Positions 6,933-14,600 of a DNA stretch of 64,000 bases are shown piece after piece. Each line of letters begins with the position of its first letter. Within the stretch, counting starts at the first letter, position 1. The position numbers and the translations under genes are program-made. This DNA comes from Myxococcales bacterium (GTDB lineage Bacteria > Myxococcota > Myxococcia > Myxococcales > Myxococcaceae). The notes beneath the pieces are model-generated. The model made no database searches. It was not told the DNA's origin and saw nothing but the letters and a program-made list of their open reading frames with translations. Location: positions 17,343-81,342 of the forward strand of contig JAUXRI010000266.1 of assembly GCA_030681895.1 (NCBI GenBank), read 5' to 3'.

Positions 6933-8567
6933 CTACTCGGCCGACATGAACGGGTAGCCAACGCTCGTCGGCGGCACGAGGGTCTCTTTGATGGTCCGCG
7001 GCGACGTCCACCGCGTCAGGTTCAGCATCGAACCGGCCTTGTCGTTGGTGCCCGAGGCACGGCTGCCGCCGAACGGCTGCTGACCGACGACGGCGCCGGT
7101 CGGCTTGTCGTTGACGTAAAAATTCCCTGCGGCGTGACGCAGCTCGGTCGACGCCGTCACGATCGCCTGGCGGTCACGCGCGAAGACGGCGCCGGTCAAC
7201 GCGTAGGGCGCGGCTTGATCGCACGCGCGCAGCGTCTCGACGTACTGCGCGTCCGGGTACACGACGAGGCTGACGATGGGCGCGAAGATCTCTTCGGTCA
7301 TGAGGCGATGCGTCGGCGTCGCGCACTGCACCAGCGTCGGTCGAATGAACCAGCCCTCGCTTCGATCGGCGGTGCCGCCGGCGATCACGGTCGCGTCGGG
7401 TCCCTTGGCGAGCTCGAGGTACTTCGAGGCGTTCGCGAAGCTCTTCTCGTCGATCACCGCGCCCATGAAGTTCCGGAAGTCGGCGACGTCGCCCACCTTC
7501 AGGCCGTCGATCATCGGCACCAGGCGCTCCTTGAGCTTCGGCCACAACGACTGCGGCACGAAGACGCGCGAACACGCCGAGCACTTCTGGCCCTGGAACT
7601 CGAAGCTCCCGCGAACGATCGCCGTCGCGACCGCGTCGAGATCGTCGGCCGCGGAGGGGTGGACGAAGATGAAGTCCTTCCCGCCGGTCTCTCCGACGAT
7701 GCGCGGGTACTGGCGGTAGCGGCTGATGTTCTCGCCCACCGTGCGCCACATGAGGTTGAAGGTGTTGGTCGAGCCTGTGAAGTGAATGCCGCCGAGGTCG
7801 GCGTGGTTCAGCACCACGTTGCCGATGACGGGGCCAGGCCCGGGCAGCATCGTGATCACGCCGTCAGGGAGGCCCGCCTCTCGCAGGAGTTCCATGATCC
7901 AGTGCGCCGAGAGCATCGCGGTCTGCGCAGGCTTGAGGATCACGACGTTCCCCATCAACGCCGGCGCGGTGCACAGGTTGAGCGCGATGGCGGTGAAGTT
8001 GAATGGCGCGATCGCGAAGACGAAGCCGTCGAGCGGGCGGTAGTCGGTCTGGTTCCACACGCCCGGCGCCGAGAGCGGCTGTTGATCGAGCAGGGTCTGC
8101 CCGAAGTGCACGTTGAAGCGCAGGAAGTCGATTGCCTCGCAGGCGGCGTCGATCTCGGCCTGGAACGCGGTCTTCGACTGCCCGAGCATCGTGGCGGCGT
8201 TGAGCAGTGGCCGGTACTTCGTGGTGAGCAGCTCGGCGGCGCGGAGGAAGATCGCCGCGCGATCGGTGAAGGCCATCGAGCTCCACGAGCGTTTCGCCGC
8301 GAGGGCGGCCGTGATGGCAGCAGTCGCGTCGTCAGCGCCGGCTTCGTGGAAGGTGCCCAATACCTGCGAGTGCCGATGCGGAGATCGAATGGTGTCGACC
8401 TTGCCGGTGCGAAGGTCCTTCGAGCCGATTCGCACCGCGATCTCGGGCCGCTCCCCTGCCATTCGGGCGAGCGTCGCCTTCAGCTCCGACCGCTCGGCAG
8501 AACCGGGAGCGTAGGACTTCACCGGCTCGTTCAACGGCTGGGGCACTCGCAGGTTCGCGCTGATCAT
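6933..8567 (-). CDS. pruA: L-glutamate gamma-semialdehyde (delta-1-pyrroline-5-carboxylate) dehydrogenase
   Basis: This enzyme oxidises glutamate semialdehyde to glutamate with NAD+, the second step of proline breakdown. The 544 residues from ATG 8567 (MISANLRVPQ) match the stand-alone, mitochondrial-type (ALDH4A1-like) enzymes. The catalytic Cys329 lies in GQKCSACS and the general-base Glu293 in GETGGKD; the APFNFTAIALN and FTGSTNTFN stretches line the cofactor site. A further in-frame ATG at 8603 is less likely because residues before MISANL do not look conserved. No proline dehydrogenase gene is adjacent, so the pathway must be completed elsewhere. Thymidine phosphorylase lies upstream on the same strand with a 64-base gap. 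Confidence 0.95.
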   Translation of the reverse strand: MISANLRVPQPLNEPVKSYAPGSAERSELKATLARMAGERPEIAVRIGSKDLRTGKVDTIRSPHRHSQVLGTFHEAGADDATAAITAALAAKRSWSSMAFTDRAAIFLRAAELLTTKYRPLLNAATMLGQSKTAFQAEIDAACEAIDFLRFNVHFGQTLLDQQPLSAPGVWNQTDYRPLDGFVFAIAPFNFTAIALNLCTAPALMGNVVILKPAQTAMLSAHWIMELLREAGLPDGVITMLPGPGPVIGNVVLNHADLGGIHFTGSTNTFNLMWRTVGENISRYRQYPRIVGETGGKDFIFVHPSAADDLDAVATAIVRGSFEFQGQKCSACSRVFVPQSLWPKLKERLVPMIDGLKVGDVADFRNFMGAVIDEKSFANASKYLELAKGPDATVIAGGTADRSEGWFIRPTLVQCATPTHRLMTEEIFAPIVSLVVYPDAQYVETLRACDQAAPYALTGAVFARDRQAIVTASTELRHAAGNFYVNDKPTGAVVGQQPFGGSRASGTNDKAGSMLNLTRWTSPRTIKETLVPPTSVGYPFMSAE

Positions 8568-8631
8568 GCGGGCTGCTTGCCCGACCCGCGCGGCCTTTTC
8601 CACCGCCGTGACGCCTGCGGAGCGCGTCGCG

Positions 8632-9936
8632 TCAGGCGAGGCGTTCGAGGACCAACGGCCTGGAGGCCGGCGCGGCGACCCCGATGCGGTAGGCGCGGCG
8701 CACCCGCTCGATCACCTCGGGCACGCGCCGATCGTCGTTCACGTGCGCCGTCACCAGCGTCGCGCCCACCGTCACCACGTCGCCGAGCTTCTTCTCGAGC
8801 ACGAAGCCGACGCCCGGGTCGATCACGTCGCTGGTCTTCTCTCGCCCGGCGCCCAGCGCCATGGCCGCGAGCCCGATCGCCTCGCTGTTGATGGCGGTGA
8901 CGAAGCCGGCCGACTCGGCGGTGATGGCCACCGTGGTGCGCGACTTCGGCAATCGGGAGAGGTCGGTGATCGCGGCGGGATCTCCGCCCTGCGCCGCGAC
9001 GATCTCCTTCAGCTTCGCTTCGGCCGCGCCACTGGTGATCGAGCGCTGCAACTTCGCGCGGGCCTCGTCGATGGAGCCCGCCTGCTTGCCCAGCACCAAC
9101 ATCTCTGCGGTGAGCGCCAGGGTCAGCTCGGTGTAGTCGGCGGGCGCCTGCCCACGCAGCATCTCGACGGCCTCCTTCACCTCGAGCGCGTTGCCGACGG
9201 TGCGGCCGAGCGGCTGGTCCATGTCGGTGAGGAGCGCGACCACCTTCTTCCCCATCTCGGTGCCGATGCCGATCATCGTGCGCGCGAGGATTCGCGCGTC
9301 TTCGATCGTCTTCATGAACGCGCCGGAGCCCACCTTCACGTCGAGCACGAGCGCGTCGATGCCCTCGGCCATCTTCTTCGACATGATCGACGACGCGATG
9401 AGCGGAATGCAGTCGACCGTCGCCGTGACGTCACGCAGGGCGTAGAGCTTCTTGTCCGCTGGAGCCAACGTCGCGGTCTGGCCGATCAGGCACGCGCCGA
9501 TCGTCTTCACGAGGCGGCGGTAGTCGGCGATCGAGAGGTCGACTCGGAACCCGGGAATCGACTCGAGCTTGTCGAGCGTGCCGCCGGTGTGGCCGAGCCC
9601 GCGGCCCGAGATCATCGGCACTGGAACCCCGCACGCAGCGGCCAGCGGCGCGAGGCTGAGGCTCACCTTGTCGCCGACGCCACCGGTGGAGTGCTTGTCG
9701 ACCTTCACGCCTGGCGTCTCCGAGAGATCGAGCACCTCGCCGCTCTCGAGCATCGCGCGGGTCCACGCCGCGAGCTCGGGTGGCGTCAGGCCACGGAAGA
9801 ACACCGCCATCGTCATCGCCGACATCTGGTAGTCGGCGACGTCGCCTTTGACGTAGCCGTCGAGGAAGGCACGAATCACTTCTGGCGCGAGAACCTGTCC
9901 GTCGCGCTTGGCTTTGATGACCTCGTAGGGACGCAT
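8632..9936 (-). CDS. deoA: Thymidine / pyrimidine-nucleoside phosphorylase
   Basis: The 434-residue enzyme splits thymidine (or uridine) with phosphate to base and deoxyribose 1-phosphate. The N-terminal helices begin MRPYEVIKAKRDGQ. The family signature lies in the stretch SGRGLGHTGGTLDKLESIPG, with phosphate-binding KHSTGGVGDKVSL before it. The C-terminal alpha/beta domain follows (NSEAIGLAAMALGAGR). ATG 9936 was chosen because it fits the family's N-terminus; upstream in-frame codons to 10011 encode unconserved Arg/Pro-rich sequence. It is divergent from the AAA-nuclease gene across a ~120-base region holding the 16-bp repeats. Confidence 0.93.
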   Translation of the reverse strand: MRPYEVIKAKRDGQVLAPEVIRAFLDGYVKGDVADYQMSAMTMAVFFRGLTPPELAAWTRAMLESGEVLDLSETPGVKVDKHSTGGVGDKVSLSLAPLAAACGVPVPMISGRGLGHTGGTLDKLESIPGFRVDLSIADYRRLVKTIGACLIGQTATLAPADKKLYALRDVTATVDCIPLIASSIMSKKMAEGIDALVLDVKVGSGAFMKTIEDARILARTMIGIGTEMGKKVVALLTDMDQPLGRTVGNALEVKEAVEMLRGQAPADYTELTLALTAEMLVLGKQAGSIDEARAKLQRSITSGAAEAKLKEIVAAQGGDPAAITDLSRLPKSRTTVAITAESAGFVTAINSEAIGLAAMALGAGREKTSDVIDPGVGFVLEKKLGDVVTVGATLVTAHVNDDRRVPEVIERVRRAYRIGVAAPASRPLVLERLA

Positions 9937-10004
9937 GCGCCGCAAGGTACCCGGGCCAGCGCGTCCAGCCACTTTGCGGCGAGGGGCGGTGGCGTTGAGC
10001 CGGG

Positions 10005-10053
10005 TTAGCAACTCTGCTAACTAGCAACCCTGCTCACTCGCAACCCTGCAAAC
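10005..10053. repeat. Three 16-bp tandem repeats upstream of the AAA-nuclease gene
   Basis: Three units in perfect register: 10006-10021 (TAGCAACTCTGCTAAC), 10022-10037 (TAGCAACCCTGCTCAC) and 10038-10053 (TCGCAACCCTGCAAAC). All share GCAACYCTGC. The first unit plus its preceding T is a perfect inverted repeat, TTAGCA-ACTC-TGCTAA (10005-10020). The array stops four bases before ATG 10058 and lies between divergent genes. The form suggests an operator array or iteron-like protein binding site. Confidence 0.85.
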
Positions 10054-10057
10054 ACCC

Positions 10058-11605
10058 ATGTTCGCCACCAGCACCCCAGCCACCGCCGAGGGCTTCTTCG
10101 ATCGAACGACCGAGCTCGCCCGCATCGAAGACGCCGTCACCAAGCTCATGAAGGGCGCGCCGAAGTGGCTCTGCCTCGTCGGCCCCCGCAAGGTCGGCAA
10201 GACGAGCCTGTTGCGTGAGGTCGAGCGCCGCGCCCGCGAGCGTGGTGCCCCGCAGCCCTGCTTCGTGGTCGTCGACGTCCTCGAGACCATGCCGGCCTCG
10301 ACCGAGGTCCTGCGCGCCGTGGCCCTGCAAGCCGTCGACGCCCTGCTGTCACGCGATGCCGGCCAGGCCCTCGGCCCGCTCGCCTCGACGCCTGATGCCT
10401 GGCGCGGCGCGCTCGTCGGCAGCCCCCTGTTCTCGAAGCTGCCACAGGCGCTCAAGCAGACCGTGCTCGAGCTACCCACCCTGCCCGACGACCCGCGCAC
10501 GCTCGCCACCATGCTGTCGGTGCCAGAACAGCTCGCGCAGGCGCTCGACACGTGGGTGGTCGTCGCCATCGACGAGTTCCAGGAGCTGGCCACCCTGCAC
10601 CGCGGCGGCCCCGACGTCATGGCGCTCTTGCGGAGCATCTGGCAGCGCCACCGCCGCACCTCGTACATCGTGTCGGGCTCAGCGCGGAGCACGCTGCTCG
10701 AGCTGGCCACGTCGCAGCACTCGCCCTTCTTTCAGCACTTCGAGGTGCTCGAGGTCGGCGACTTCGACGAGGCGTTCGCGGTGAAGCTGCTGGTCGAAGT
10801 GAGCCGCGACGCGACGGCGCCCATCTCAGAGGCCCTCGCGCGAAAGCTCTTCGGCGCTCTCGGCGGCAATCCCTTCTATCTGCAGGTCGTCGGCGAGGCG
10901 GCGGCGCAGGAACGCGGGCGGGCCGAGGCGAGGCTGCGCAACGCGCTCCATCAGGTGGTCTTCAGCGACACGGGCCGCCTCTCGCTCTACTTCACCAACG
11001 AGTTCAACCGCCTCGTCGGGCGCGCCACGACGCTGGCCGCGACGCTCAACGCGCTGTCGCAGGGGCCGCAGACGCTCACGCAGGTGGCCACACACATCGG
11101 CAGCGCGACCGCCGCGACGCTGGGCTACCTCGAGCGCCTCAAAGACGCCGTGCGCAGACGGGACGATGGCCGCTGGGAGCTCGCCGACGCGACGTTCGGC
11201 TCGTGGCTCGAGTGGCGGCAGCCGGGAGGGACGGTCGTGCCGATGCGCCTGGTGGGCGATGAGGCCGAGCTCGCCGTCGCCCAGCGCCTCGCGCAGCTCG
11301 GGTTCGAGTTCCTGTATCTCTCTCGTGGCTCGCGCGGGCCGTTCGATCTGCTCGCCTCACGCGGGGCGCAGCTGCTCGCGGTGCAGGTGAAACGAAAGCC
11401 GCTGCCGTTGCGTTTCACGAAGACCGAATGGCAGCGGATGCAGGGCGAAGCGAAGCGGTACGGCTGGAAGTGGCTGGTGGCGCAGGTCGAGAAGGGCGGC
11501 GCCGTTCACCTGCTCGATCCGAAGCGCGCCTCGACGAAGGCGGGCGTGACGTTGTCCGAGCGCGCCGCGCTCGAGAACCCGCTCGACTGGTTCGATGCCA
11601 GGTGA
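10058..11605 (+). CDS. AAA/STAND-like ATPase fused to a PD-(D/E)xK nuclease-like domain
   Basis: The 515-residue protein has an N-terminal P-loop ATPase with Walker A GPRKVGKTS (Lys48), Walker B VVVAIDEFQEL (Asp172, Glu173) and a sensor-like YIVSGSARS. It resembles the archaeal-type ATPase families. A winged-helix-like linker (TLTQVATHIGSATAATLGYLERLKDAV) follows, about residues 320-370. The C-terminal ~130 residues read as a restriction-like nuclease: E-x2-VAQRLAQLGFEF, then GPFDLLAS (Asp430) and VQVKRK (Gln443, Lys445), a D-x12-QxK core. DNA processing or defence is plausible but unproven. Array-type 16-bp repeats sit at its start. It is convergent, six bases from its neighbour's end. Confidence 0.75.
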   Translation: MFATSTPATAEGFFDRTTELARIEDAVTKLMKGAPKWLCLVGPRKVGKTSLLREVERRARERGAPQPCFVVVDVLETMPASTEVLRAVALQAVDALLSRDAGQALGPLASTPDAWRGALVGSPLFSKLPQALKQTVLELPTLPDDPRTLATMLSVPEQLAQALDTWVVVAIDEFQELATLHRGGPDVMALLRSIWQRHRRTSYIVSGSARSTLLELATSQHSPFFQHFEVLEVGDFDEAFAVKLLVEVSRDATAPISEALARKLFGALGGNPFYLQVVGEAAAQERGRAEARLRNALHQVVFSDTGRLSLYFTNEFNRLVGRATTLAATLNALSQGPQTLTQVATHIGSATAATLGYLERLKDAVRRRDDGRWELADATFGSWLEWRQPGGTVVPMRLVGDEAELAVAQRLAQLGFEFLYLSRGSRGPFDLLASRGAQLLAVQVKRKPLPLRFTKTEWQRMQGEAKRYGWKWLVAQVEKGGAVHLLDPKRASTKAGVTLSERAALENPLDWFDAR

Positions 11606-11611
11606 CGCCCG

Positions 11612-14600
11612 TCACTGCTTACGACGGGGCCTTCCGCTGAGCCGTTCTTCGAGCGCGCGCACGAGCTGAATCGCCTCGTTCACCTGCTGCCACACCACCA
11701 CGGCCTTCATCGCGCCGTCGGAGTCGACCTGCAGCACGCTCCGCGCGGCGGCCGCGATGGGCGAGAGCGTGTCAGTGAGGGTCGAGAGCTGCCTGCGCAC
11801 CTCTTCGGAGGCTGGAGCGTCTTTCGCGGCCCGGGCCGGTGCGGCGTTCTGCTGGGCTGCGAGCTTCTCGAGGAGCGGTCCGAGATCCTTCTGTGGAGCC
11901 GCGGCCGGCCGCTCGAGCACCAGCTTCGTCACCTCGGTCAGCTGGTTCAGCACAGGCGTGAGATCGATCTGCTGCGCCTGCGCACGTTGAGCCATCGCCT
12001 CGGCGACCTGCGCGAGCTGCTTGAGCGCTGGCGTCAGGTCGATGGGCGGCCTCGAGTTCGCCTCGGCGAGCGTCTTCAGCATGGGCCGCAGATCGACGGG
12101 CGGCGTGCTCTTCATCGCCTCCCCCGCCGACACCACGGCGTCACGGAGCGCGTCGAGCTTCGGTCCCAGATCGCTCTGCCTCGGCTTGTTGGCCGTCGCC
12201 GCGATCGTTTTCGACAGCGCCTCGAGGTGCGGTGCGAGTGGCGCTTCGGCAGGCCGCCGCGCGACCTCTGCAGCCGCCTCACGAATGCGCGACAGCTCTT
12301 CACCGAGCGCCGCGAGCGTGCCCGTTACCCGGACCACGGGATCGTCGTCCTTCCCGCCCTGGGTCTGCACGCGCTTGAAGCCCCGCTTGATCTCGTCCCA
12401 CCGGGCTTTCTGATCGGCCGTCTGCCGCCCACGCAGCTCGGCGAGCTTGAGCAGGTTCTGCTCGGCCGACGTGGTGAGCGTCTGCGACTCACCCGCGTAG
12501 TGGGAGTCGATCAACGTCTCGAGTTCGGGGTCGGTCATCACCGCCACGATCTTCTCGGCCAGCTTGTTCATGTTGCGATAGCTGCCCTGCAGCTTGAACG
12601 GCGGCTCGGTGCGGAACCGATCGTCTTGCGACGCCGAGGCGATGTACTGCTGGTTCACCCGGAGCAGGACGCGCTGCGCGAAGAACAGCCGCTTGAGCAC
12701 CTCGATGATCTCGTTGAGCTCGGCGCCCGAGTAGCCGTGCTCGAGCTCGGTGGTGGCGACCGATTGCCCCTGCGCCATCTTGAGCAACCGCGGAATGTCA
12801 GCCGGAGGGCGCGTCGTCAGCGGCGCCGTGACGGTGTTCGCCGTCAGCGCGTTCTCGAGGTAGCTGAGCGCGAAGAGATCGTCCTTCCCCGAGAGAATGT
12901 CGCCGAGGTTGTACGTGTCGGCGCGGTTCGCGAGCATGTCGGGAATTTTGAAGACCTCACCCGATTCCGTGTACGGGTTGCCGGCCATCACCACGCAGAA
13001 GCGCTTGCCGCGAAGATCGTACGTGCGCGTGACGCCATTCCACACGCCCTCGATCTTCCGCTGCGCGTCGCACAACGAGATGAACTTCTGCAGCAGCTCG
13101 GGGTTCGTGTGCTGAATGTCGTCGAGGTACAGCATCACGTTGTTGCCGAGTTCGAACGAGAAGTTCATCCGCTCGACCTCGAGCTTCGCCGTGCTGTTCG
13201 GCGCGTCAGCCGGGTCGACGCTCACCACCTCGTGGCCCAGCGCGGGGCCGTTCACCTTCACGAAGGTGAGGCCGAGCCGGCTGGCGACGTACTCCATCAG
13301 CGTCGTCTTGCCGTAGCCGGGCGGAGAGACGAGCAGCAGCAGGCCGTTTCGATCGGTGCGCTTGTTCTCGCCTGCGGTGCCGAGCTGCTTGGCGAGGTTG
13401 GCGCCGATGAGCGGCAGGTACACCTCGTCGATGAGCCGGTTGCGAACGAAGCTCGAGAGCACCTTGGGCCGCAGCTCGTCGATGCGCAGCCGCTTGCGCT
13501 CGTGCTCGATGACCTCACGCACCTTCGCGCGGAACGCCTGGTAGGCGGGCAGCCGCTCTTCGACGAAGCGGGCCAGGCGGCGCTCGAACTCGTCGAGCCG
13601 CAGCGACAGCTTCTGTCCCTGCACGCGCGGGTGGTTGCTCAAGAGGCCCGTCAGCTCGGTCGACAGCAGCGCCGACGACACCTCCCGAGAGACCTGCCGT
13701 TCTTCGACGGCGAAGAGCCCCGCGGCCTCGAGCACCGGCCCGCGCATGGCCTCCGACGTGCCGGCCTTCACCACGTACGCCTCGAGCCACGCCCGGGTGA
13801 GCTTGAAGCGCTCGGCAGGATCGTCGACGGCACGCAGATCTTCCTCGAACGCGCGTCGCTGACCGGCGACCTCGATCGACGACAGCAGCGCCTCGCGCAG
13901 CGACAGGGCGTCGCGACTGACCACGAAGCGCTGGGTCTCTTTCGCGAGCTCTTCAGCGAGGTAGCGACCCGAGAGGAGCAGATCGCCGACAGACGCGTCG
14001 AGCGTCGAGGCCTTCGCCCACGCGCTGATTCGCGCCGTCAGATCGGCCGCGAGCCGATCGAACTCGGCAGCGTGCCCGTACTGCGCCTTCAGCCGGCCCA
14101 GGCTCTGCGCGCGGCGAACGATCACCTTCCGCGTGGCGTCGTCGCCAAGCGCGGCCCAGGCGAGCGTCGCGAGCACCCGGGGCCACGCGTCGTACCGGAG
14201 CAACCCCGCCGACTCGTGCAGCGTCAGCAGCGCTTCCAGAATGCGCGCGGCGTCGACGTCGTGAACGCCTCGCTCGTAGCCCTCGTCGTACCGGCCCTGC
14301 GCCGCCTCGCGGGTGATCGACTGCAGGCCTTTGCCCTCGCGAATGAGCTCGTGAAACCGCGCGAACGACAGGCCGTCCTTGCCCGACTGCGCCGCGGTGA
14401 GGAGCGATGACGCGAGATACTCGGCGCGGGCGACGTCGGGCGACTCGCTCGGCAACGTCTGATCCCAATACGCCTTCGCAGCCTCGACGGCTGGCTCGTT
14501 CAGGCGCTGAAAGTAGTCCGAGCCCGTGAGGTGCAGGAACAGGCCGTCGTCCTTCGGGAGAACGGTCGCCTCGAGCGGCTGGGTGTTGACGTTGAAGCGG

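Noticed and set aside
11987..14410. Long plus-strand open frame of 807 codons inside the DUF3686 gene
   Set aside because: Antisense shadow of the coiled-coil and AAA region; no motif, Arg/Leu-rich.
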